A DNA stretch of 58,858 nt from Ophiothrix spiculata (lineage: Eukaryota > Echinodermata > Ophiuroidea > Amphilepidida > Ophiotrichidae), in assembly GCA_000969725.1 (NCBI GenBank), contig JXSR01S063768.1; one strand, written 5' to 3'. Below, one piece after another: positions 12,715 to 23,589 of the stretch. The notes under the pieces were generated by a model that was not told the origin of the DNA, made no database searches, and saw nothing but the letters and a program-made list of their open reading frames with translations. The translations under genes and the position numbers were made by a program. How positions within the stretch are numbered: the stretch's first letter is position 1; every line of letters starts with the position of its first letter.

Positions 12715-15354
12715 CTAACAAGTATTACACAGCCTGCATATTAAATCCATTTGTGACATGTATAAAGAATGATAATAAAGCTTAATATCATCAAAACATC
12801 TTAATGGAACATAAAGCATTCATACTCAAAATATCTCAGCTGCCAGAGTATGAAACAAAGTATTCAGCTTAACTAAACTTGATATAATTTCTTATTTTGC
12901 CAAGAATTTTCATCGGGAGTTGAGGTCACCCTGTAATACAACATCAAATGCAAAATTGGTGCTTGTCTTCTTTGGCTTTGAGAATGACTAATATCAAATT
13001 CTTAACTTTTACAAACAAATGATTGCTCATATTTCAGAATTCTGAGTGCATTAATGTAAGACTTTACGACCAGACCTGAAAGGTGAATTATTTTTTTTTA
13101 ATATCTTTTTACATCTACAAATTTCAGTACTGCACTACACGTCTGTAACAAGGAAGTTAAAATATGACAAAATGTTGTCAAATATTAGTTTTACCAAGAA
13201 GATGTTGCATCTTGAAACTTATCAGATCTCATTGTCTTTATCTTTCAACTTAAAAAATTGAGAGAATAATACTTTTTGACATAGGTTTGTAAGTTTTTGT
13301 TGTTATATAATGTTGAAACTTCTTAACTAGTCTCACCTTTCACTCATTTCAAAAAAAATATGTAAGTCAAAAAGAAAAATATTTTATAATAACTATTACT
13401 AATGTTGATATTCTTGTACACACACACTTGATTATGTCTAATAACAGCATGGGATCATGCATTTTCTCCTTTCCTTTAAATATAAATTTTACTCCGTTTC
13501 AATGCAATGAAATAATGAGTACCAAATCCTGTCATTTTGGCATTAATCCTGCATGCAATTTAGAGACATTCCATGTTTTTACTTTCACTGAAGAAAGACG
13601 AAGAAAAAGACAATCATGGCAACTGCTTAAAATTAGGAATATCTTCAGTCAAAGTAAATTATATTTTTACTAGCTCTTGCCCTACATCATCTGACTCTTA
13701 CTTTCTAAAGATCTGCAAAAACGACCACCGATTTGGAAACCAGTCATTGAGATCAATGTATTAAAATTGAAAGCGATATGTTGAAATCACATCTAAATGT
13801 ATTATTTTGGTTTTTCTGTGTACTGCCACTTTCAAATAAAATAATAAGTTTACTCATAAGAAAGGATATAAAATAGTAGGACAGAAATGCAAGTCAAAAC
13901 GTATAAAATGCGGTGATTTAAAAAAACTCTTAATCAACTTGGAATACTCATTATTTCCTGTAATCCTTTTGATCCAGAAAAGATTTAGCTTCCTGGAAGT
14001 GAGTCGCTTTTTAAAGACTTGGAAGTTTGTTTCCACTGTCAATTTATGCTTAACAAGTAATAGTACATTCATGTATGATTACATGAATGTTAAACATGAC
14101 AAAGATATTTATAAATAGAAAATCAAAATATTAAAAAAACCTTAAGTTTATTCAAAGCAGATTAGATGGTTACGAATATGAAGTCAATTGGAAAAACAAG
14201 CTTACAAGTCTAGTCAAAACCGCCGTTCACAAAATCAAATTTCTGTCGTAACATATCCTCCCTAAAGGATTCAACACAAAATGTAATTGTTATGTTAGCT
14301 TCAAATATAGTAAGAACATGATTGGATTTCATATAACATCATGCTTAGTTAAGCTTAGCTTTACTGCAAGCACTAACATACTCAACCCTAGGACATAAAG
14401 TTCCTCCTATTGCATGAATTATGTTGCTTTATGATGACATCTGAGATGAGTTTCTCCTCAAAGCCAGTGTTGAGCTTGATTTACCAGGAATATGGCTGCA
14501 TGGCTTTATCATACATCCTATGTAATGTAACTGCCCTACTTTCATAATAATATGACCTAACATAAAGTTATCAAATATTGATGTGATTTGTTAGATAGAA
14601 AGATGATCTTTTTCATTTTTCAGACTATTGGCGAAGCAGAACAGTAAAGAATTGTCTGTTTCATACAGCCGATTTAACCATAATACTAGAACAGACTTTC
14701 AAAGACCTATAGCCTAGAGTTTTCACTTTCTGACTGAATTGGAAATGCAATTAATGATCCAAGTGCCTAAACCACACACTTCTTTTCTACCTATAAGGAT
14801 GAACAAAAAATAAAGCCACTCTGTCAAAATTTCATTTGATTCTGATCAAACCTTTTCAAGTTGGGTAGCTTACAACCTTTTAAAATCTCCATACGCTAAT
14901 GTGTTTCAATTTTTTCAAATGGCACAAGTTTTTTTTTTCTCACAATACAAACAGAATAGAAACAGTTCTGATTTCTAATATGAAAAGCCAGACAAAGGTA
15001 AATAATCATAAAATGCAAAAATCTACTCGACTCTTTTATTCCTTGTTCAAAGCTTTTTGTAAAAATTGGTGAATACCATTTAAATTTAAACCCAATGTAC
15101 AAACATTCAATTAAAAGTAAGCTTGTTACTAAAGCATAAGATTACTTACTCTACAAATACAGTGATTATTTGTACTTGGTACTTGAACATTTGTCTTTCA
15201 GCAAAACATTAAACACACTTAGAAGAGATCATTTGTGTTGGTTTGATAACAGTCCTTCCTGGAGGAATTCATTAAGAAACATTTAGTCACAAAATCAGCA
15301 CCAACTTATTCTGTATCTATGCATCTGATACCCTCTACTCACACAAGATTTCAT
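12715..15354. other. Unit 1 non-coding stretch
   Basis: Collinear with 31,218-33,590. The segment 14,160-14,420 is well kept in all units (32,400-32,660 and 57,290-57,530). On the minus strand it contains a possible acceptor and a short tail reading EDMLRQKFDFVNGGFD and a stop in units 1 and 3; unit 2 has an earlier stop. A terminal exon is possible but unproven. Frames such as 13,854-14,072 are broken in the other copies. Confidence 0.4.
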
Positions 15355-15429
15355 TTAAAGGGGCACCCCACAAATCAAGCGAAAACATAAATCTGCCCAA
15401 GCAGTATCAATTTGTCTCAAGGTTTCTGG
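15355..15429 (-). other. Conserved short frame, possible exon relic
   Basis: The minus strand, after an AG (TTAATAG), reads LRQIDTAWADLCFRLICG and then reaches a stop just past a GT (GTGCCC). Unit 2 (about 33,600-33,670) and unit 3 (about 58,585-58,655) keep the frame with few changes. This is one of the best-kept parts of the unit. The product is unknown and the peptide is too short to assign. Confidence 0.2.
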
Positions 15430-17580
15430 CTATTAATAAGTCAGAATCAATCACCATTTGTGACATAAATCATTCGCGTCGCATCGCTCTTGCTACATTT
15501 TTTAAGCAGTTACATATGGAATTGATTATGTATACTAAGTACTTGAACACTATCTATGGGCAAAAGCAGTGCATAAGTAAACACTTCAGAGATAATTTGC
15601 CTCAATTTGATGAAACTTCATCCCCTGGGATTCCTTGGATAGTGACAAGTAGTTGGAAATCAGAATTAATGCATCAAGTTACTCTGTGTGTAAAAACATG
15701 GACTTTATTTATTAGCTATGCTCTTGAGGATAGGAGAGGACTTTGAAAGGTTTGGGATGATGTACTTTGTAAATTGCAACGTCCAGCGAGTGCTGGACAC
15801 TTGAGATGACAAATAAGCTTTCTTTGTCCCGCATGGAAGAGTTCATTGACATTACAGAAAGTATGGGAAAGAAATTTCATTTTGACATGAGATACAGTTA
15901 CACATTAATGATTTACTAGGTTTTACAATGTATGAACAACTCATGTTAAGAGCATTCCTTTTAGCATAATTCATCATTTATTTTTTCAAGCTGTCGTACT
16001 GCAACATTAACTACCATTAATGGCTCAATTAATCAAAGTTATAGATCTGAAGATACAAGATCTATATATAATCTTTTTTACCAGATCTGTGTTGGAGCTT
16101 TGACTCCTGTTCTGAGCTATAACACTCTATGGCAATTTTCCCTTTTACTTTTCATTGTTAGGTAAACATAATGGCACGTATACATGTATCCCTCTCTGTT
16201 GATCTCTTACACATTCATTACTGATTGTTTTTAGACAAATTGCATCAGGAGATCAACACTGTTTTGATGGTGGTAAATTACAGCGATATGCAGTCCCTAA
16301 AAGTATTTAAGGAACACTACACAACAAATGTAATTATTTCCATATTGAGATAGTTCATGTTGCTTATTTCATGGGATGCAAATTTGAAAGAAATAATAAA
16401 CAAAATGAAGTTTTGCCATTACTGTCTCTCACCTTTTTTTAAATCACAAGATTAATTCTGTGTCAAAATATCTGTAAACTGATACTTACAAAAAAGTACG
16501 GGCAAAATTACAAGTATCAATGTTGTTGGTCTGGGAAAGAGCTAAATGAAGGTGCACAGACATTTTAAACATATTCTACATATTACACATGATTAGCAAA
16601 TTCAATTCAGACTATCATTCCTACCATGTTAAAGATAAATCAAAAGAAAAATTAGTATCTCTATATATTATATCTGATATCACTGTTGATCTTCTATATA
16701 TAACAACCAATTAAAATCTGTTCCAAAGGTTGCAATCATGTTTTACAAAGGTTAATGTGTCAATTTGAACTAATTTGAGTGATTGGCCACCAAGGTAGAC
16801 ATCAGACTCAGCCTTTATCAGAAACTCGAGCGCTTCATGCACTAATTCATTAAAAGGCCTACATATACCTAGCTATCAACCTATTTAAATGAATGTCGCC
16901 ATTAATGTAACATGATCAACCTTATAAACACCAACTAACATGACATGATCATGTAAAGTAAAATTCAATTCATATATGATTATGATCTCTTTTCTTGAGC
17001 TATTTCCCCTTGTTTTTATTATTATTTTTTGATTCTAAAAAGTGTAAAAATATAGAAGTTTGTGAAATAACAAGATCCAATTTCATGACCGGAGCTTTGT
17101 TACTCAACAACATTTTACTGCTATATTCCCTCGGAAGTCATTCTATATCAAATGTTCAGAAAACCCACTGATGCACACAGACAAGGAAAGCTTGACAAAA
17201 AAGAAAGCTTAAACAGTCTCAAAACAAACACAGTTGCAAAAACCGGCACAAAAAAGACTCACATACTGGGCGACAAGTGTATTAATCCATTTCTACAAGC
17301 GAAACAACAAGTAGGGCTTATCAACCAGTACATGTACACTTTCACATTCCACCATCAAATTTTGACTTGTGATTTTAAAATTTGCATTTTCAATAATATT
17401 CCAAAAACACTTTGGTATTGAACATAAGATTCTAGTCCCAGATTTAAAAAGACAGGACATGTAGTTGAGCATCATGAGGCAAATGGAATGCTACAACTTT
17501 TCATTGAACCTAAACAATCAGAACTTTTATGCTTCATATCCAAATACTTTCTTATAAATATAATTACAAGTATAAAATGA
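15430..17580. other. Unit 1 non-coding stretch
   Basis: Collinear with 33,671-36,070 of unit 2. Open frames on either strand are short and not consistently kept. A trace of shared frame exists at 15,720-15,880 on the minus strand. No elements recognised. Confidence 0.45.
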
Positions 17581-17692
17581 CCATAAATGATTAACAAAAG
17601 TAAAAGAACTTACCTATGATAGCAAAGATGTCCACACAGATGAGTCAAGGTACATGGAATAAAACAGAACAGAGAAATAACAGATTTAGAAT
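17581..17692 (-). other. 112-bp block identical in units 1 and 2, possible exon
   Basis: All 112 bases equal 36,071-36,182, while the DNA on either side diverges at once. On the minus strand it contains an ideal donor (ATCATAG then GTAAGT, exon end 17,614). The preceding frame reads CTLTHLCGHLCYH; another frame starts with ATG and stops exactly at the donor. The Cys/His spacing hints at a zinc-binding loop, but that is weak. Unit 3 does not reach this point inside the window. Identity could also come from recent gene conversion. Confidence 0.3.
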
Positions 17693-18269
17693 AAGCAGGT
17701 CAGACTTTTGGTATCCAAGGAAATTGACACATAGTTACTATTTTTATTTAACAGATGTTACAAAGAAATTTTAAAACAAACAAGTATTATGATAACATTT
17801 TGCCCTTAAGATTTATTTGTCAATTGTTCATGAATTTGTTTCTTTAACTTTTAAGTTTGGATTTACGTCAAGCAAAACTGAAATTTTAAAATTGGTCAGC
17901 TTGGGCTTCTTAAAACTTCTAATTTGAAAAATGTGGAGTATCAAAGTGGTAATATATTAACAATGAAGAATTGATCAAAATGATATCATGACATATTGAT
18001 ATCTAATTGCTTACTTGCACAGAAGTAAAAATGTTCAACCTGTCCTTAATGTCAGCTCACTTGAGGCAACAGGCAATAAGACATGAAAGCTGAGTAATTC
18101 TTTAGTAAATGATCTAAATCTGATTTAGGAAGAGTGCCTACTGGGAATTCATGGTTATCATTAAAAGGTTCCTCAATTTGACATCCTACTCTCTTGACTC
18201 ATAACTGTAACAGGGAATAACTATCTTGTTATCTGGACAACAAAGACATGGACACTCTATTAAGTGCTG

Positions 18270-18545
18270 ATTAAGATACAGAATGGAACAGGTAAGTGAT
18301 AAGTGCTGGTACAGGTAAGTGATAAGTGCTGGTACAAGTACAGAATGGAACAGGCAAGTGATAAGTGCTGATAAAGGTACAGAATGGAACAGGTAAGTGA
18401 TAAGTGCTGATAAAGGTACAGAATGGAACAGGCAAGTGATAAGTGCTGATAAAGGTACAGAATGGAACAGGCAAGTGATAAGTGCTGATAAAGGTACAGA
18501 ATGGAACAGGTAAGTAATAAGTGCTGGTACATGTACAGGATGGAA
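18270..18545. repeat. 39-bp minisatellite, about six copies
   Basis: The word GATAAGTGCTG recurs at 39-bp steps from about 18,321 to 18,516, preceded by one shorter 23-bp step. Each unit contains GGTAAGTGATAAG, a perfect consensus for a plus-strand splice donor. Since 39 is a multiple of 3, it produces spurious 13-residue peptide repeats on the minus strand. At the equivalent point between units 2 and 3 (37,283-37,345) only about one and a half copies remain. Confidence 0.95.
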
Positions 18546-18574
18546 TGTACACTGTACTTCTGTTTATACTGCTA

Positions 18575-19350
18575 TCCCAGCTGCTAACAAAGTGAATTAT
18601 TTAGTGGTGTGTGTCTTAAGACTACCCTCGAATCTCTTTCCATCATAATGAAGCAATCAGTATTCAATACCAATTACAGCTCGGTAATTTCAGTCCAATC
18701 AATACTTGATATTATGTGATCTAATATTCTTTCTACCCTATTTTCTCTCTCTCTCTTATTACGATTTAGTTATCTGTTCATGTAAGTTTCAAATTTTTGT
18801 CTCATTTGTTTTGGCTAGCCAATATTCCCTTATCAATATAACCTGCCTCGCATCCCCATACTGCAAAATAGTTTTCATACAACATTTTTGTTTATCACAT
18901 TGAGTATCAAATTTGTATCATATATCCCTATTAATTTTAGTAACAGTTTGCTTTATTTACGTTTCTGCATTTCTTCATGAATTTATACCAGACTGCTATA
19001 CAAGTGAATTATTTAGTAGCGTGTGCCTGAAGACTCTCCTCGAATCTCTGTTCATCGTAATGAAGCAATCAGTATTCAATACCAATTACAGCTCTGATAT
19101 TTTAGTCCAACTATTCATGACATTATGTGATCTAATATTCCTTCTAACCTATTTTCCCTATCTTGCCCCTTTTATTGTGAAGTTAAAGTTATCTGCACAT
19201 GTAAAAAACCTGCCTTGAATCCTTACACTGCAACCCGGGAACTGCAAAACAGTCACTATACAATGTTACTGTTTATATCAAATTTGTCTTATCACTTCTT
19301 TCTTATTTTAATCACACATTTGCTAATCAATTGAATGAACGCATATTTCA
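18575..19350. repeat. Two tandem sub-repeats of about 430 bp at start of unit 2
   Basis: Two diverged copies begin around 18,585 and 18,995 with AGTGAATTATTTAG and share GAAGCAATCAGTATTCAATA and TGATCTAATATTC. They resemble the pair at 37,378-38,290 and the single copy at 235-690. The frames at 18,706-18,903 and 18,913-19,218 are by-products. Confidence 0.75.
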
Positions 19351-20911
19351 GACAATATGAATTTGTTTGCATAAATCACTATAATTTTCTCTGTGTTTAC
19401 TTTTCATTTCAAGTATATTTTTTAATGTAATAAACATATATTTTTCCAAATAAAATGATGACGTTCCTGTTCAGCAAATATATTTACAAAAATGACATAC
19501 AGAAAGTTTGGCATTCAGTGCCTGAAATTAATCACGCTAGGTCATAAATTATCCCTCCTGTAATGCATCTATGTAATTTATTATCCATTCAGCTCCTCCC
19601 TCTTGTATTCAATGCAATTGATGAAACCAATAAATAGATAATTCAGCTGGGCCTTGTGTTTCATTTCTTGACTGTTGTAGCTCTACCTCATGGGACATTA
19701 CAACAGAATAACTACAGTATGTTTTCTACTGCACTGTAAAAATATGTAGTTTGTTTTTGGAGTCTCTAATTTACTTTTTTTGATCAGATGGGATTAGATC
19801 CTCATGTATTAGCTAATAATAAAAACACAATTTATAATGTATAAAATCATAAGGCGACTTATCTTTATCACCCCACTGGGTGTTTTTTTTCACCTAATAG
19901 TAGATATGCACACATATTAAACCGCGTCAATAATTCAAACAATATCAGCAGGGATATTTAAACCAGTGAACTGAACTTCATGTCAGAGTTCAACTTTATT
20001 TACCATAAACAGACCTAACCCTTTCTAACTTTGCAAAAACTTACTTACGCAAAATGTCATTCACTTAAGAAAATGGTATAAAAAGTTCATCTAAATAAAT
20101 ATAACAGTAACAAACTTATGATATACTAAATTAATTGTGACAATATCATGTCTGTCTTTGGAGATTCCCACCTTAAATAGACAATCGACAGCGTTATAAT
20201 TTGATCAGAACAAATACAAAGAAGTGTGACATTTTACAACATTCCTTATATGGTTCTATATATAATACATCAAACTCCCATCTGTTACAAGTACTATATA
20301 AAATAACAAAAAGCATTTTGCAAATATTGGAAATAATCCATTCATCTATGTAGTAGTGATCAAAGTATAGAGTTATAGTCCCTCATCCAATTACTACTAC
20401 ACAGTCACTGTGACTCTCCACGCATGAATTTCATCTCAGTACTGATTCTTTGTAACTGTTTGTTCACAGTTTTTATTTCAAATACAACAGCAGCTTATAC
20501 TTATATATAATCTTATCCAAACAACCAAATGTGGTGATTTTGTGTGTGAAATATTCATGGAGAAATGTCTATTTTCATCTAAACAGTCTCATCAATTCTA
20601 AGGTTGTCTACTGATAGGTACCACTAGGAGAGGAAATGGATGCTGGATATATTACATGTATCACTAGAAATTTATTTTATTCAAGCATATATCCTGTATA
20701 AAGATTGAAGAGTCAAAGCATATCAATAGTTGTATCTGTTTATACATATCTGATGATGAATTTTGATCAATTTTAATGATAGGCAATGGCCATGGCCATG
20801 ACATAGGTGTGACACATTACATCTTTTGTGTCATGTAATTATTTTACAAATACTTCTGAGCTTTTAAGTAAATTATTACAATCTCAACAAAAGCAATATA
20901 CCGTACTTGTA
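19351..20911. other. Unit 2 non-coding stretch
   Basis: Collinear with 38,300-40,720 of unit 3 except for the transposon there, at about 93 percent identity in the best part. No coding frame above 60 codons. Nothing recognised. Confidence 0.5.
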
Positions 20912-21962
20912 CCAGGTGTCCCAAAAATGGTTAAATGTAGAAAAATAACCTTTTGCTAAAACAATAGTAGTTAGAGAAACGAAACTTTGCAAAAATTAGA
21001 TATCAACCCTCTTCTTGATACTCATTAAATTTTGATATCACAGTATTATTATTTTTTGAGATATCAACAAAGGTAGATACCTATGTCAGAAACGCATTTG
21101 TTCAAAATTCAAGAAAATAACTTAAGCATACACGTTTTGTGATATTTTGATATGCATTTTTTCTAGATGATCATTCTCAAACTTTACATGAAACCAAATT
21201 TGATACAATAATTAATGAATATCCATTGAACTCTCTTTCAGTATATCCATTATGCAAATTCGGGATACCTGCATTCCATGCATTCCAGAATGAGTTGTTT
21301 ATATTGAACCTGTCAATCAAGTTGTGGCGCGAACGTAGATGAATAGGCATAAAGCACAATCACATGTTCATGGGTAACATTAACTGTTTGAACTGCAAAC
21401 TTTTGTAAATTTTGAAAAAATAATCTTAAACTTACAGGACATGTTTAAATTATAATTTTCTTTATTTAGTAGCAGAAGTCTGATCGACATTTAGAAATGG
21501 CAGAATTAGCAAAATTTTAAATTGGTGGCCATTTTTGCTTAAAATCAGATTTCGACATAATTTTCAGACCTGTAGTAATTTATGACGTCATAATTACGTA
21601 ACAACTAGTCAAATTTTCATGAATTTGGTATCACTGGGAAGGAGAAACTCTACCCTATACTATGGTATGCAACAACCTAACTTTGGACATGTCAATTTCA
21701 TGTTTACATGGGGTTGAACAAGGGTTAAAATTACATCAAACGCACATGCTTCCGATTTTGTTGAATTTTGAACAAATGCGTTTCTGACATAGGTATCTAC
21801 TTTTGTTGATAACTAAAAAACCAATAATGCTGTGATATCACGATTTTATGAGTATCTAGCAGAGGGTTGTAATACAATGTGTGCAAAGTGTCGTTTCTCT
21901 AACTGGTATAGTTTTAGCACACGGTCATTTTTCTACATGTAACCATTTTTTGGGACACCTGG
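20912..21962. mobile_element. Tc1/mariner-like non-autonomous element, 1,051 bp, 200-bp inverted ends
   Basis: It is flanked by TA on each side (20,910-20,911 and 21,963-21,964). The ends start CCAGGTGTCCCAAAAATGGT and are inverted over about 200 bp (20,912-21,112 against 21,761-21,962) with scattered mismatches. The interior has no transposase frame; the minus-strand frame 21,177-21,359 has no catalytic motif. Long inverted ends with a GTGTCCC motif and a TA target fit the IS630-Tc1-mariner group. The mismatches between the arms suggest that it is not recent. Confidence 0.85.
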
Positions 21963-22304
21963 TATAAGCTGTTAATAATAATATCTACTGCAATGGGATA
22001 GATAAAGTCAATTCTTGCAATCTTCTGGGTCTGGGAACAGGAGGTGCCTGGATCGAATCCTTGTGAAAAGGCATGTATTTCTTCCCTCCCTTTTTAAATG
22101 TATCATCCAATGTCACATTACAAGTACATTGTTGCACCTGTAAGGACTCAATAAGTCTCTATACCCCTTTTCTATCTACCACTGGTAACAAATCACAGAT
22201 GAAAATGTAGGTGTGCGATACCATGGACAGCTGTAAATCAATCAACTTTATTAAATTTGATTAATCAATTTTATCTGTAAGATGATACACTTATTATAAA
22301 TTTA

Positions 22305-22735
22305 GGTATTCAAACACGCCACAGAGTTGTTCATCGCCAATCAACAACGATGTATAAAAATACGCTGACGCATCTGATTCAGAGTTGTTGATTCGTGATG
22401 AACAACTCTGTGGCGTGTTTGAATACCTTTCAACAACAAAAGTATTCCTGAAAATGTATAATTAAATTCTAAATGTTTTTTTAATTTAACAGCTAGGCCT
22501 ACTCATCTTCTAAAAATATTTAGCTTATCTGAAGCAAGCTGCTAATTTGTAAATGTTTGCTGCTTTGAAGTTAAAATATTTTCCAATGATGATCAATGTG
22601 CCAACTTTTGTGTACTGCGTAAACGCACTTCCAGAAACACTGTGCCGTTCGTAACGCGCTAATTTGAATATCAACTATGGATTCATCACGAATCAACAAC
22701 GGTATGCTCCTGTATAAAGAGATACACGGAGTTGT
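22305..22735. mobile_element. Fold-back element with perfect 31-bp inverted repeat
   Basis: Bases 22,305-22,335 and 22,397-22,427 are exact reverse complements (word ACGCCACAGAGTTGTTCATC), with a 61-bp loop. A second, looser palindromic block follows at about 22,684-22,735, sharing ATCACGAATCAACAAC with the inside of the first. Unit 3 at the same place (about 41,270) lacks all of it. It is probably a small composite of a DNA transposon; I could not find a clear target duplication. The minus-strand frame 22,571-22,753 overlaps it and is not recognised. Confidence 0.65.
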
Positions 22736-22745
22736 TGAAAATAAA

Positions 22746-23371
22746 ATGATCATAAATCTACTATAATGTCAACAGTTTGAATATTTCTTTATTTGTTGTA
22801 TTTATAGGACATACGTGTTTGCTATCCAATTATTTATATCAATTCTTTCTTGCTGCACATTCTCCCCCTTTGCTAACCTCCCATATCATCATCTCACATC
22901 ATGTTTTCTTGTTATTTAGCCTTTCAACCTGCTTTATGTTGTGACACAATCTGTCATGAATAGTTTCCATACAAATATACATTACTGACCCAGCAAACAT
23001 GAGAATGACTGGTTATTCTTATTGCCATGTGCTATGAATATCCTAACAGGCTAACCTAGTATCTCTTATTTTCTGTCAGAGGTAGAAAGCAAATACAAAA
23101 TCAACAGAACAAACAACTTTTTACAACAAATATAAATGTTCATTTGCTATCAGTAGGAAAAAACAAACATAAATCATGTACCCCAGAATGACAAGAACTG
23201 AAACAACATTTTAGTGGCTTAAACTCAAGCATTTCAATAATCATACACCAACTGCAAGTTATCAGTCAATCTGTGTTTGCCATGTATTTAAAAAAATCAC
23301 CTTGTTTAGGCTTTCGCCCAGGAAACCCACTTGGTACCAAGTAAGCTAAAGGAAGCTTATCTTCAACAGGG
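22746..23371. other. Unit 2 non-coding stretch
   Basis: Matches 41,330-41,800 of unit 3 closely, and 4,250-4,700 of unit 1 less well and in the opposite orientation (for example TGACACAATCTGTCATGAAT is on the plus strand here and on the minus strand near 4,390). Nothing coding. Confidence 0.4.
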
Positions 23372-23545
23372 CTCCAAGATGGTTTTTTTAAAAATCAGTT
23401 TTGAATGCAGGAGGAAGACCGGAGTACCCAGAGAAAAACCTGCGGAAGCGAGCATGGACTGAAAACCAAATGCACGTAAAGCGCAGGGCGCGGGAATCGA
23501 ACCCAGGACCTCATTGGTGCAAGGCGAGGGAACTACCCCTGCAAT
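23372..23545 (-). mobile_element. tRNA-derived SINE
   Basis: On the minus strand it begins GGGGTAGTTCCCTCGCC at about 23,544 and has a polymerase III B-box-like GGTTCGATTCC at 23,494-23,504. Next comes a body with GGGTACTCCGGTCTTCC, and it ends in an A-rich tail near 23,375. Head, body and tail have the layout of a tRNA-derived SINE. The GGGTACTCCGG body word is one I recall from SINE-like repeats in many animals; a library search would be needed to name the family. It is absent at the matching point in unit 3. Confidence 0.75.
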
Positions 23546-23589
23546 TTGCAATATGAGAAAATTAGATTCATAATAATGCCACATTAAAA

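Larger units (their letters stand above)
219..18545 (+). repeat. Tandem segmental duplication, unit 1 (about 18.3 kb)
   Basis: Most of this interval matches unit 2 in the same order and orientation with small indels. Landmarks: the block at 9,941-10,090 matches 27,981-28,130 and 49,164-49,343; the block at 12,603-12,714 matches 31,106-31,217 and 56,150-56,261; the block near 15,355-15,429 recurs near 33,590-33,670 and 58,580-58,650. By eye, identity to unit 2 is roughly 80-85 percent in the first third and often 93-97 percent from about 7,000 on. Insertions private to this unit are listed separately. No confident host gene lies in it. The phase of the unit is arbitrary: I started it where homology starts at the left. 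Confidence 0.85.

Noticed and set aside
17614-17692. RING-finger reading of the Cys/His-rich frame in the identical block
   Set aside because: Only a few Cys and His residues are present and the spacing does not match a known RING pattern; similarity may be accidental.
18260-18552. Two 90-codon minus-strand frames with 13-residue repeats
   Set aside because: They are products of the 39-bp minisatellite, which is a multiple of three and open in several frames.
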